Origin: Desulfobacterales bacterium
GTDB taxonomy: Bacteria > Desulfobacterota > Desulfobacteria > Desulfobacterales > JARGFK01
Direction of reading: 5' to 3'
NCBI GenBank assembly: GCA_029211065.1
Contig: JARGFK010000044.1
Coordinates: 1 to 35,821 of the forward strand
DNA length: 35,821 bases
Shown: one piece after another, positions 7,904 through 16,063 of the stretch
Position numbering within the stretch: the stretch's first letter is position 1
Layout of the letters: every line of letters begins with the position of its first letter
The notes under the pieces: generated by a model
What the model saw: the letters and a program-made list of their open reading frames with translations, nothing else
The model's database searches: none
Told to the model about the DNA's origin: nothing
Position numbers and translations under genes: made by a program

Positions 7904-8362
7904 ATGAACAGCTCTAAATTGGATTTATCCATCGGGATTATTCTCTGTGTGCTGGGAGCGTTTCTCTTTTTGAATACCTATACCTTTCCCCCACCGCTCC
8001 AGCCCAACGCGCCCGGGTCCGCAACCTTTCCGCGCATCATTATCATCATGATGATGTTTTTCGGTATTATCATGATTTATCAAAGCCGGCTCCCCAACCT
8101 CAAAACAGCAGCAGCGAAACAAGCGCCGGTATTTAGTAAAAATTTTGTAACGGCTGTAGGTCTCATCTTGATGTATCTTGCGCTCCTGCAATACTTGGGA
8201 TTTGTGCTGGACAGCTTTTTGTATCTTTGCCTGACGCTGGTTGCCCGTATCAACGGCCGGATTAAAGCGGTGCTGGTGTCCGCCGTCGGCGTCGCCTGCT
8301 TTTATCTGATATTTGCCGTTCTGTTGAACATCCGTCTGCCGAAACTTTACTGGCTGGGGTAG
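7904..8362 (+). CDS. tctB: TctB-family small membrane subunit of TTT importer
   Basis: A 152-residue integral membrane protein with four predicted helices (LSIGIILCVLGAFLFL; IIIIMMMFFGIIMIY; FVTAVGLILMYLALLQYLG; VLVSAVGVACFYLIFAV) and the terminal LNIRLPK segment usual for TctB. The TTG at 7886 would extend it by six residues, but the ATG at 7904 is preferred because GAAGG sits 8 bases upstream and MNSSKLDLSIG resembles family starts. It lies between tctC and tctA and completes a full TTT system. TctB sequences diverge quickly; identification rests on topology and position. Confidence 0.88.
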   Translation: MNSSKLDLSIGIILCVLGAFLFLNTYTFPPPLQPNAPGSATFPRIIIIMMMFFGIIMIYQSRLPNLKTAAAKQAPVFSKNFVTAVGLILMYLALLQYLGFVLDSFLYLCLTLVARINGRIKAVLVSAVGVACFYLIFAVLLNIRLPKLYWLG

Positions 8363-8401
8363 ATTGATTTCAACCTAAAATGAACCGTCAGGAAACGATT
8401 A

Positions 8402-9928
8402 ATGGAATCCATGTTTATTGAAAATCTATTCGGCGCCCTGGGCCTGCTTTTCAATGTCAATACGCTTCTGGTCATTCTGCTGGGTGTCATTCTGGGCCTT
8501 TTTCTGGGGATCTTGCCGGGAATCGGCGGTACGGCCGCGCTGGCGATCACATTCCCCATCACCTATGAAATGACCGCCGGCAACGGCATCCTTTTTCTGA
8601 TTGCGGTTTATTCCGCAGCGGAATACGGCGGTTCCATCCCCGCTATTTTGATCAATACCCCCGGTACCGGTGCGGCTGCGGCGACCATTCTGGACGGGTA
8701 TCCCCTGTCGCAGAAAGGGTTTCCCAAGAAGGCCATGCAGATTTCTCTGGCCTCCGGGGTTTTCGGGGGGATATTCAGCACCCTTGTCTTTATCCTGATG
8801 GGCCCCCTGCTGGCCTGGGTCGGGCTGCAATTCGGCCCCATCGAAATGTTTGCCGTCGGCGTTTTCGGCCTGTCGATTGTCTGCAGCCTGGTGGGGAAAA
8901 GTGTGGTCAAAGGATTTCTGGCCGTTGCCATCGGGGCACTGCTCGCTTCGATCGGGCCCTCTAATTTTTCAGGCCTGCGATTTACCTTTGATCAGCACTA
9001 CCTGCTGGATGGGATTCCCATGGCGGTGGCGTTTATCGGTTTTTTTGCCGTGCCCCAGGCCATCAAAATGATCACGGCGGAAACGGAGGCGTCGGCGCAT
9101 GTTGATCTAAAAAAGAGCGGGAAAAACGATTTCCTCGCTTTCAGGCAGTTAAAGAAACTCTTCATGACCATGGTCAGGGGGTCTTTGGTCGGTTCGATTA
9201 TCGGCATCATCCCCGGCGCCGGAACCGGCATCGCCTGTTTTATCGCTTATAATGAAGAAAAACGCTTTTCCAAGAGACCCGAAGAATTCGGCAAAGGAGT
9301 CGAAGAAGGGATTTCGGCGCCGGAATCGGCCAACAACTCGGTGGTCGGCGCCTGCCTGGTGCCGACCCTGACGCTTGGCATCCCCGGCTCTTCCGCTGCC
9401 GCGTTGATCATGGGGCTGCTGATCATGAAGGGCATCAATCCCGGTCCCATGCTGTTCCAGGAACAGGGGCGGCTGGTACTGCTTATCTTTACCGGGCTGA
9501 TCATCGTCAATATTTTTCTGCTGCTGGTGGGGCTCTTGGGAATCAATGTGTTCGCACTGGTGACCCGAATACCCCAGCGTATCCTGGGACCGTTCATCAT
9601 CGTTCTGGTTCTCACCGGCACCTACTCCTATCAGCAGAATGCAAACCATGCCGTCATGGCGATGATTCTGGGGATTTTCGGCTATATTCTCAGCCGGGCT
9701 CAGATACCCAATATTCCTCTGGTTCTGGCATTTATCATGGCGCCGATCATGGAATACAACCTGATCCACGCGCTGATGATTCACCGGGGCGATTACATGG
9801 TCATTTTTAAATCACCGATTTGTGTCGGGATATTGGTGCTGTCGGCCTATTCGGCGGTCTACGGTTATATTCGCGAGAAACGATCACAGGCGAGAGAAAA
9901 CCAGAATCAGGATAAATCCGCTGAGTAA
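8402..9928 (+). CDS. tctA: TctA-family large permease subunit of TTT importer
   Basis: A 508-residue, 10-12-helix permease. Signatures: GILPGIGGTAALAITFP near residue 38, YGGSIPAILINTPGTGAAAAT, GIIPGAGTGIACF near 267, APESANNSVVGA and TLGIPGSSAAALIMG. These are the same motif positions as in the tctA at 298-1806, but the two proteins are clearly divergent and the codon usage here is GC-rich. AGGA lies about 8 bases before the ATG. It follows tctB by 39 bases and precedes two D-2-hydroxyacid dehydrogenases after 94 bases. Confidence 0.95.
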   Translation: MESMFIENLFGALGLLFNVNTLLVILLGVILGLFLGILPGIGGTAALAITFPITYEMTAGNGILFLIAVYSAAEYGGSIPAILINTPGTGAAAATILDGYPLSQKGFPKKAMQISLASGVFGGIFSTLVFILMGPLLAWVGLQFGPIEMFAVGVFGLSIVCSLVGKSVVKGFLAVAIGALLASIGPSNFSGLRFTFDQHYLLDGIPMAVAFIGFFAVPQAIKMITAETEASAHVDLKKSGKNDFLAFRQLKKLFMTMVRGSLVGSIIGIIPGAGTGIACFIAYNEEKRFSKRPEEFGKGVEEGISAPESANNSVVGACLVPTLTLGIPGSSAAALIMGLLIMKGINPGPMLFQEQGRLVLLIFTGLIIVNIFLLLVGLLGINVFALVTRIPQRILGPFIIVLVLTGTYSYQQNANHAVMAMILGIFGYILSRAQIPNIPLVLAFIMAPIMEYNLIHALMIHRGDYMVIFKSPICVGILVLSAYSAVYGYIREKRSQARENQNQDKSAE

Positions 9929-9946
9929 AGCGCGCATCATTGAATG

Positions 9947-9984
9947 GACATGAGGTCGCCGGCTTTCAGATCAGACCGCATGTC
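9947..9984 (+). terminator. Stem-loop after tctA (GACATGAGGTC / GACCGCATGTC)
   Basis: Eleven-base arms with one mismatch (9947-9957 and 9974-9984) around a 16-base loop, followed by GAAATCATAAAAAA and no T-tract. It could be an attenuator or RNA-processing site. The outer words AATGGACATG and CATGTC are the same as the ends of the palindromic element at 17189-17415. Confidence 0.4.
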
Positions 9985-10022
9985 GAAATCATAAAAAACC
10001 ATTGGTCATTGCGAGGAAAGCT

Positions 10023-11030
10023 ATGGATAGACCCAGAATCTTCGTCACCCAGCCGATAGAGAACTCCGCCCTGAAAAGACTTGAGGAACACCTGGACGTA
10101 ACGGTCCATCCCGACGCGGCTAAATCAATTCTCAAAGCGGACCTGATCGCGGGGGTTGTCAACGCCGATTATCTGTTCTGCCGATTGGGAGATATCGTCG
10201 ATGCCGACGTGATTGCGGCCAATCCGAAGCTGAAGCTGATTGTTACCATGGCTACCGCAGCCGCTCAGATCGACGTAAAAGAAGCGACCCGCCGCAAGAT
10301 ACCGGTCGCCGGCCGCCCGGTGCCCGCCACCGGGTTTGAACCGGACAGCATTATCGAAGAAACCGCCGATCTGGCCTGGACCCTGATGATGGTGGTGGCG
10401 CGCAAGATCATCGAGGGAAACGAGCTGGTGCGTACCGGGGTTTTTCCAGGCCCCCAGTCTCCCTACATTCTCGGGTCCAAAGTCAACGAAAAGACCCTGG
10501 GAATCGTCGGCCTGGGAAAAGTGGGAAGGGCCATGGCCCGTCGGGCCAGAGGGTTTAATATGAAGGTTCTTTACTATGATATGCACCGTTACCCGGAGGC
10601 TGAAACGGAACTCGGCGCGACATTCGCATCCCTGGAAGAATTGCTGAAAGCGTCTGATTTTGTAACCCTGCATCCCTTATACACGCTCCAGACCCATCAC
10701 CTCATCGGGAAGAAAGAGTTGGCCCTGATGAAGCCTTCGGCATTCCTGATCAATACCTCCCGCGGACCGGTGGTGGACCAGGAAGCGCTCATCGAAGCCG
10801 TGCGTGAAAAAGAGATTGCCGGCGTCGCCCTGGATGTTTATGAAGGCGAACCCCATCCCGAACTTCCGGCGGATTTCGTCAATATGAAAAACGTGGTGTT
10901 GACGCCCCACCTGGGAAGTGCGGTGACAGAGAAGCGCGAAGTCATGTCCCATACGGTGGTGGACATCTTCCTTGATTTTCTGGCGGGGAAAAAACCGAAA
11001 ACCCTCTTTAATCCTGAAATCTACGGTTGA
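10023..11030 (+). CDS. D-2-hydroxyacid dehydrogenase (tandem copy A)
   Basis: A 335-residue NAD(P)-dependent dehydrogenase. The dinucleotide loop GIVGLGKVGRAM is at residues 160-171; catalytic Arg247 (NTSRGPVVD), Glu276 (YEGEPHP) and His296 (TPHLGSA) are present. It starts at ATG 10023, with GCGAGGAAAG directly upstream; a TTG at 10002 would add seven residues with no ribosome site. The next gene (11100-12101) is a paralog: both open xxRPxxFxTQPxExSALxRL and share LFCRLGDIVDADVI around residue 51. Immediately downstream of the TTT importer, it probably oxidises an imported hydroxyacid or reduces a ketoacid. Related database names (glyoxylate/hydroxypyruvate reductase, phosphoglycerate dehydrogenase) are not decisive. 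No ACT domain. Confidence 0.9.
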   Translation: MDRPRIFVTQPIENSALKRLEEHLDVTVHPDAAKSILKADLIAGVVNADYLFCRLGDIVDADVIAANPKLKLIVTMATAAAQIDVKEATRRKIPVAGRPVPATGFEPDSIIEETADLAWTLMMVVARKIIEGNELVRTGVFPGPQSPYILGSKVNEKTLGIVGLGKVGRAMARRARGFNMKVLYYDMHRYPEAETELGATFASLEELLKASDFVTLHPLYTLQTHHLIGKKELALMKPSAFLINTSRGPVVDQEALIEAVREKEIAGVALDVYEGEPHPELPADFVNMKNVVLTPHLGSAVTEKREVMSHTVVDIFLDFLAGKKPKTLFNPEIYG

Positions 11031-11099
11031 CTTTACTCCCCAACGCCAGATAGAAAAAGATGGCAGCAGCGATCCCATCATCAATAAGGAAAAAAATAT

Positions 11100-12101
11100 A
11101 TGGCCAGACCCTCCGTGTTTATTACCCAGCCGCTGGAAAAGTCCGCCCTGGAGCGGCTCCGGCAGGTGATGGATGTCATGATAAACCCCAATTCTTCCCG
11201 TACGATCGTTAAGGAAGAATTGATTAGCGGGGTTGATAAAAAAGACTATCTGTTTTGCCGCCTGGGGGATATCGTCGATGCCGATGTCATTCAGGCCGGG
11301 CAAAAACTGAAGCTGATTGCAACCATGGCCCTTACCCCGGGGCAGATAGATGTTCAGGCGGCAACCCGCAGAAAGATTGCCATTGCAGTCCCCGTCCAGG
11401 GCGCCCTCGTTGACGGGATCGCCGAAGCGACGGCGGATATCAACTGGGCGCTTATGATGGCCGTGGCTCGCAGGGTCGTTGAAGGGGACAAATTGGTCCG
11501 CGCCGGAATATTTCCAGGGCCGCAATCGATGCACCTGTTGGGCGCCCCGGTCAACGGCAAGACGCTGGGAATTATCGGCATGGGAAAAATCGGAAAAGCG
11601 GTTGCCAGAAGGGGTGCGGGCTTCGGCATGAAGATTCTGTATTATTCCAGAAAACGCCATCAGGACGCCGAAGATCAGTTTGGCGCGCTTTACGTTACCC
11701 TTGAGAACTTATTGGAAAACGCTGATTTCGTCTCGGTCCACACGGAATATTCGCCGGAAACCCACCATCTGATGGGTGCAAATGAATTTTCATTGATGAA
11801 ATCCTCGGCGTTTTTAATCAATACCTCCCGGGGACCCATTGTTGATCAGGCGGCGCTCATGGATGCGCTGAAATCAAACAAAATTGCCGGCGCGGCCATT
11901 GACGTCTTTGAGGATGAACCTCACCCGCATCTATCAAAAGCGTTCGTTGAGATGAAGAATGTAGTCTTTACGCCGCACCTGGGAAGCGCCGTACCCGAAC
12001 TGCGGGAAGCGATGGCAAACGCTGTTGTCGACAGCATCCTGGAATTTCGCGCAGGCAAAAGACCGGCGACGATATGTAACCCCGAAGTATTTGATACCTG
12101 A
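11100..12101 (+). CDS. D-2-hydroxyacid dehydrogenase (tandem copy B)
   Basis: A 333-residue paralog of the preceding gene, about half its residues identical by eye. The NAD loop GIIGMGKIGKAV is at 157-168; catalytic Arg244 (NTSRGPIVD), Glu273 (FEDEPHP) and His293 (TPHLGSA) are retained. AAGGA lies nine bases before the ATG. Differences concentrate at residues 95-112, where copy A has AGRPVPATGFEPDSI and this copy a shorter AVPVQGALVDGIAE; this loop faces the substrate in the family, suggesting different substrates or stereochemistry. The stop codon lies within a small hairpin (12096-12119) and the dihydroxyphthalate-decarboxylase-like gene follows. Confidence 0.9.
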   Translation: MARPSVFITQPLEKSALERLRQVMDVMINPNSSRTIVKEELISGVDKKDYLFCRLGDIVDADVIQAGQKLKLIATMALTPGQIDVQAATRRKIAIAVPVQGALVDGIAEATADINWALMMAVARRVVEGDKLVRAGIFPGPQSMHLLGAPVNGKTLGIIGMGKIGKAVARRGAGFGMKILYYSRKRHQDAEDQFGALYVTLENLLENADFVSVHTEYSPETHHLMGANEFSLMKSSAFLINTSRGPIVDQAALMDALKSNKIAGAAIDVFEDEPHPHLSKAFVEMKNVVFTPHLGSAVPELREAMANAVVDSILEFRAGKRPATICNPEVFDT

Positions 12102-12119
12102 ATCCTGCAAAATTCAGGT
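12096..12119 (+). other. Small hairpin overlapping a stop codon
   Basis: ACCTGAAT (12096-12103) and ATTCAGGT (12112-12119) are exact complements around an 8-base loop, covering the end of the second dehydrogenase gene. The ribosome site of the next gene begins about 15 bases later. Weak alone; might affect coupling between the two genes. Confidence 0.4.
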
Positions 12120-12150
12120 CATAAATGACTGATCAAGGAGTATGAAAGCC

Positions 12151-13116
12151 ATGAATCATTTGACGCTGACCGCTGCATTCGGGGAATACGACCGGACGGG
12201 CATGCTGCAAAAGGGTACGGTCCGGCCGGAAGGGATCGATCTGCAAATCATTACCCTGCCGCCCATTGAAATTTTCCATCGAATGTCCCGGTTTCCGGAA
12301 TTCGATGTGTCTGAAATGTCCATGGGAACGCACTGCCATCTGCTGGGCGCGGGGGACAGTCCCTTTGTGGGGATGCCGGCATTTCCGAGCCGAGTCTTTC
12401 GACATTCCATGGTCTATGTGAATGTGGATGCCGGCATTGAGAAACCGGAAGATTTGAACGGCAAACGCATCGCTATCCATGAGTGGGGCATGACGGCGGT
12501 AGTCTGGATTATGGGGATCATGGGAGAAGAATACGGACTGGACGCTACCTCCGTTGATTGGACGGCGGCGATTCAGCCGCGGGTGCCGATTCAGTTTCCG
12601 GAAAATACAAACATACGTTATTTAAAAACCGGCCAGAAAATTTCCGATCTGCTGGAAACGGGCGAAGTGGATGCCGCTTTTCTGCACCAGGTGCCGCCCT
12701 GTTTCGCCAAGGGATCGCCGCGGGTAAAGCACATGTTCCCCGACTACAAATCCGCCGAGGTCGCATACTACCGGCGCACAGGCATCCATCCCATCATGCA
12801 CTGCATCATCCTGCGTAATGATATTTACCGGCAACACCCCTGGGCGCTTCAGAGCCTGTACAAGGCTTTTTGCGACGCCCGGCAAAAGGTGGCGGATGCA
12901 TTAAGTGACAATGGCGCCCTTTTCGCGATGATTCCGTTTCTTCCTTCGGTTATGGAGGAAACCTACACCCTATTCGGACGGGATTTCTGGCCCTATGGCA
13001 TCGAGGCCAATCGCAAGACCCTTGAAAAACTGGTTCAATATGCCCACCAGCAGGGGCTTACCCCCCGGATCCTGGATGTGGATGAATTATTCGCTCCGGT
13101 GTTCAAAGGGGTTTGA
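12151..13116 (+). CDS. 4,5-dihydroxyphthalate decarboxylase-like protein (periplasmic-binding-protein fold, no signal peptide)
   Basis: A 321-residue protein resembling the phthalate-pathway enzyme 4,5-dihydroxyphthalate decarboxylase (Pht5/PhtD), a family with a type-2 binding-protein fold. Recognised blocks: GEYDRTGMLQKGTVRPEGIDL (11-31, seen in two parts around VRPEGIDL), the EIFHRMSRFPEFDVSEMSMG stretch near 40-59, GDSPFVGMPAFPSRVFRH near 68-85 and the GIEKPEDLNGKRIAIHEW block. There is no signal peptide, so it acts in the cytoplasm unless exported otherwise. ATG 12142 lies one base after AAGGAG, too close; ATG 12151 is 10 bases away and is preferred. It sits in a TTT/hydroxyacid dehydrogenase operon. 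No ring-cleavage or phthalate-activating genes are nearby, so true phthalate activity is uncertain; it may decarboxylate or bind another aromatic or dicarboxylic acid. Confidence 0.8.
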   Translation: MNHLTLTAAFGEYDRTGMLQKGTVRPEGIDLQIITLPPIEIFHRMSRFPEFDVSEMSMGTHCHLLGAGDSPFVGMPAFPSRVFRHSMVYVNVDAGIEKPEDLNGKRIAIHEWGMTAVVWIMGIMGEEYGLDATSVDWTAAIQPRVPIQFPENTNIRYLKTGQKISDLLETGEVDAAFLHQVPPCFAKGSPRVKHMFPDYKSAEVAYYRRTGIHPIMHCIILRNDIYRQHPWALQSLYKAFCDARQKVADALSDNGALFAMIPFLPSVMEETYTLFGRDFWPYGIEANRKTLEKLVQYAHQQGLTPRILDVDELFAPVFKGV

Positions 13117-13193
13117 AATATATCACCAGACAACGATTGGTAAAATCTCGACCAGAATGATCAATTGCTTAATTAATATAGGAGGAAGACAAA

Positions 13194-13634
13194 ATGCAGG
13201 AATTAACGCTCGATATCGCTTCACAGATTGTTGACAAAGCCTTGGCGAAAAGAAAAGAAATGGGATTCTTTCCGCTGACGGTAGTCGTGCTTGATGCCGG
13301 CGGACAGATGAAAGTACTCAAACGCGAGGATAAATCCAGTCTCCTGCGGCCCGAGATCGCCATTGGAAAAGCCTGGGGGGTCCTGGGAATGGGATTCGGC
13401 GGCCGTGAACTCCACCGGCGGGCAACCAAGGTTCCGATATTTTTCAACGCGCTCTCGGACATGTCCGGCGGCCGCATGGTTCCGGTCCCCGGCGGCGTGT
13501 TGATCCGTTCGGACAAAGGCGACATTCTCGGATCGGTGGGAATCAGCGGCGATGTCTCTGAAAATGACGAAATCTGTGCAGTTTACGGCATCCAGTCTGT
13601 CGGCCTTACACCGGATACGGGGGATCCGTTATAA
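13194..13634 (+). CDS. GlcG/HbpS-family small protein
   Basis: A 146-residue second member of the family also found at 3090-3485. Family blocks: TVVVLDAGGQMKVLKREDKSS near residue 28, PEIAIGKAWGVLGMGFGGRELHRRA, and PVPGGVLIRSDKGDILGSVGISGDVSENDE near 100-129. A strong TAGGAGG site is 7 bases before the ATG. It differs from the first copy in loop lengths and is not a recent duplicate. It closes the plus-strand TctCBA operon, with two hairpins after its stop. Function unknown; possible cofactor or small-molecule binding. Confidence 0.85.
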   Translation: MQELTLDIASQIVDKALAKRKEMGFFPLTVVVLDAGGQMKVLKREDKSSLLRPEIAIGKAWGVLGMGFGGRELHRRATKVPIFFNALSDMSGGRMVPVPGGVLIRSDKGDILGSVGISGDVSENDEICAVYGIQSVGLTPDTGDPL

Positions 13635-13642
13635 CGGTTGTG

Positions 13643-13676
13643 ATGCGCTGCGCTTTCCCATCGGGGCGCAGCGCAT
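13643..13676 (+). terminator. Terminator-like hairpin after GlcG/HbpS gene
   Basis: ATGCGCTGCGC (13643-13653) and its exact complement (13666-13676) flank a 12-base loop. The GC-rich 11-bp stem is followed by TTATACC, a weak T-tract. It lies 9 bases after the last plus-strand stop codon and probably ends the operon. Confidence 0.65.
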
Positions 13677-13724
13677 TTATACCACTTTCCATAATAAAGT
13701 TCCGAAACAATGAATGGCGGTATA

Positions 13725-13786
13725 AGCGGTTGTAGAAAAAAACGCTGGGATAATGGAACGTTTTTTTGACACCCGCTACAACGGCT
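13725..13786. terminator. Nested bidirectional terminator between convergent genes
   Basis: Inner arms AAAAAAACG (13736-13744) and CGTTTTTTT (13759-13767) are exact complements around a 14-base loop; outer arms AGCGGTTGTAG (13725-13735) and CTACAACGGCT (13776-13786) match with one mismatch, offset by an 8-base bulge. The stem is followed by ATTTTT on the plus strand. Its right arm overlaps the stop codon of the minus-strand reductase. It fits termination from both sides. Confidence 0.6.
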
Positions 13787-14678
13787 ATTTTTCCCTTTTA
13801 AAATTCGCCCATCCTTCCATGACGGCGCAGACAGAGCCTGTATCCTGCTTGTCCCGCCCCTCTGCCATGGCGGCAATATAGACCTGGGCGCTGCTAGCCA
13901 GCAGCGGCGTCGGGCAGTTGATCTTCTTGGCATAACTGCCGATAATGTTCAGGTCCTTTTGCCAGACATCCATTTTCATGGTGGCCTCGTCATACCCGCC
14001 CTGAACCATCATGGGCCCGCGCACCTCAAACATGCGGGAGGTGCCGGCGCCGTCGCTGATGACCTTATAAATCAGTTCGGGATCAAGGCCGGATTTCATT
14101 CCCAGGACAAACGCTTCGGCTGCGACGACATTGTGGACGGCGACCAGCAGATTGGCGACATATTTCATCTTGCTGCCGTTGCCGAATTCACCCAGATAAT
14201 AATGTGAGCGCGAGTAGCCCTCAAACACCGGCACGCATTTGTCGTAAGCGGCGCTGTCTCCGCTGCCGTAGACGGCAAGATCTTTTTGCGCGGCCTGGGC
14301 GCCGGTGCCGCTTAATGTGCAATCGAGCATCACCATGCCGGCGTTTTGCAGGGCGGCGTGGGCCCTGAGCTTGTCCTCCAGGGGAAGGGTGCCGGACTCC
14401 ACCACGATCAGTCCCTTATGATCGGCGGCCAGTAAACCGTCGTCTCCCCAGACAACCTCGTCCAGTGCAGCTACACTGGGAAGGAGGGTGATGACGATGT
14501 CTGTTTTTTCGGCGACAGCCTTCGGGGAAGCGGCGCCTTTTCCGCCATTGCCGACAAGCAGATCAACCTGTTCTTTGACGACATCATATCCCACAACTGA
14601 AATCCCTGCCTTCAACAGGTTCGCCGAGATGGCCGATCCCATAATTCCCAGTCCGATCATTCCCACTTCTAAACTCAT
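13785..14678 (-). CDS. 3-hydroxyisobutyrate dehydrogenase-family NAD(P) oxidoreductase (copy 1)
   Basis: A 297-residue beta-hydroxyacid dehydrogenase of the family that includes 3-hydroxyisobutyrate dehydrogenase and tartronate-semialdehyde reductase; these oxidise a 3-hydroxyacid to the semialdehyde or the reverse. The Rossmann loop GLGIMG is at residues 9-14; the substrate loop LDCTLSGTGAQA (118-129) deviates from the usual DAPVSGG; catalytic Lys172 with Asn176 lies in GNGSKMKYVANLL. AAGGAGG is upstream of the ATG at 14678. It is 80 bases downstream of the MFS gene on the same strand. The unusual substrate loop argues for a substrate other than 3-hydroxyisobutyrate; a second family member at 29350-30258 keeps the standard loop. 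Confidence 0.9.
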   Translation of the reverse strand: MSLEVGMIGLGIMGSAISANLLKAGISVVGYDVVKEQVDLLVGNGGKGAASPKAVAEKTDIVITLLPSVAALDEVVWGDDGLLAADHKGLIVVESGTLPLEDKLRAHAALQNAGMVMLDCTLSGTGAQAAQKDLAVYGSGDSAAYDKCVPVFEGYSRSHYYLGEFGNGSKMKYVANLLVAVHNVVAAEAFVLGMKSGLDPELIYKVISDGAGTSRMFEVRGPMMVQGGYDEATMKMDVWQKDLNIIGSYAKKINCPTPLLASSAQVYIAAMAEGRDKQDTGSVCAVMEGWANFKREK

Positions 14679-14758
14679 ATTTTCCTCCTTGAATTTTTAT
14701 AGGAAAATTTATCCTACAGCTTTATAAAAATCAATGTTCGGATCGTCAGGCGCTTTTT

Positions 14759-16063
14759 TCAAGGAGCGCCCGCAGTGGTTTTCAACCGCACCATCAAAAC
14801 GGCCATGACCGCTGCAAGAAGCGCCAGGAGAATTGCGCCCGCCATAAACGATCCGGTCAGGTCCACCAGGTAGCCGACGATAAAAGGCCCGAAGAAGCCT
14901 CCGATCTCGGAAATGCAGAAAAACAGGCCGCCGGCCGCACCCATATATTCAGAATCGACTCCCGGCGTTTCCATCAGGGTCAAAATCACCAGGGGAACGA
15001 GGGATCCGCCGGCAATGCCGTAAAGGAGCAGATTAAGCAGCAGGGGCAAGGTCATGGTGGAGGTCAGTATGATCGTCAGGGCGGCCAGCAATGCCAGCAG
15101 CGCAATCATGGGTCCCCTGAAACCGGCAGGTGTCAGCCGGGGGATGATTAATACCGCCGGTATCCCGGAAATAAACGGTATTGAAGAATACACCCCGGCG
15201 GCAGAGGGGGAAAGTCCGGCGCTTTCCAGCAGTTTGGGGAGCCAGCTGTTGAAGCCGTGGGAAACGGCAAAGAGCAGGATGCCCACCAGCAGGATAATGC
15301 GAACACTGTGAACCCCAAACAGCTGTTTTAAGATATGTCTGAAATCTGATTTTTCCGGTTTTCCTACCGGGCCTGCTTTCTTCCCTAAAATCCACCAAAG
15401 CAAGGCGGCGCCGAAGGTAAACAAGCCGTAAAGCACGAAGGTCAAACGCCAGCTGTTCCCTACCATCGGCATAACCACGGCGTTGGTTGCGGCCAGAGCA
15501 GTCATCTGGCCCACCCATGGGCCGGTGGCATAGATTCCAATGGCGGTGCCCCGGTCTTTTCCCCTGAAAAACATGGCAATGGCTTTGGGGGCGCCGATTG
15601 AGATCATGGGGCCGCCGAGGCCGAAAAGCGCAACCATGGGAAGCAAGGTCCCAAAACCCTGGGCAAAAAAGCGGAGTGCCGCAGACAGGGCCATGATGAC
15701 AGCGCCAAGAAAAAGGGATTTGCGCAGCCCCCATTTATCGAGCATAATTCCGGCTGCGATGGCCACCGCCAGATAGGTCAACTGCCATGATCCCAGGATA
15801 AACCCCATCTGACTGTATGACATAGCGAGATCTTTGAGCATGGGTGTTATCAGCGGGGAGGGCGAACGCAGGATAATTCCATGGCAGACGTACAGCAGCC
15901 AGACCATTGCCAGCAACAGCCAGCGATAGGATGACTGCTGGGTCTCGATGGAATCAATGCTGGGAGAAGATGACATGTTAATATCGTTTTTTTCAGACAT
16001 ACCGACCGGGATTGTTTTTTTAACTTTAACGCCACGCGAATTGATTTGATACTTGTAATACAT
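14759..16063 (-). CDS. Major facilitator superfamily permease
   Basis: Up to 434 residues with about 12 hydrophobic helices, first helix near residue 47 of the longest frame (WLLLAMVWLLYVC). The loop-2/3 signature is present as GIMLDKWGLRKSLFLGA, and a polar central loop (GKKAGPVGKPEKSDF) separates the halves. Overall look is of the CynX/NarK/oxalate-formate-antiporter branch that moves small anions. Start is uncertain: ATGs at 16063, 16000 and 15976 all lack a good ribosome site; 15976 would leave the usual short N-terminal tail. It precedes the hydroxyacid-dehydrogenase-type gene, so it may import or export the substrate or product of that enzyme. Confidence 0.88.
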   Translation of the reverse strand: MYYKYQINSRGVKVKKTIPVGMSEKNDINMSSSPSIDSIETQQSSYRWLLLAMVWLLYVCHGIILRSPSPLITPMLKDLAMSYSQMGFILGSWQLTYLAVAIAAGIMLDKWGLRKSLFLGAVIMALSAALRFFAQGFGTLLPMVALFGLGGPMISIGAPKAIAMFFRGKDRGTAIGIYATGPWVGQMTALAATNAVVMPMVGNSWRLTFVLYGLFTFGAALLWWILGKKAGPVGKPEKSDFRHILKQLFGVHSVRIILLVGILLFAVSHGFNSWLPKLLESAGLSPSAAGVYSSIPFISGIPAVLIIPRLTPAGFRGPMIALLALLAALTIILTSTMTLPLLLNLLLYGIAGGSLVPLVILTLMETPGVDSEYMGAAGGLFFCISEIGGFFGPFIVGYLVDLTGSFMAGAILLALLAAVMAVLMVRLKTTAGAP

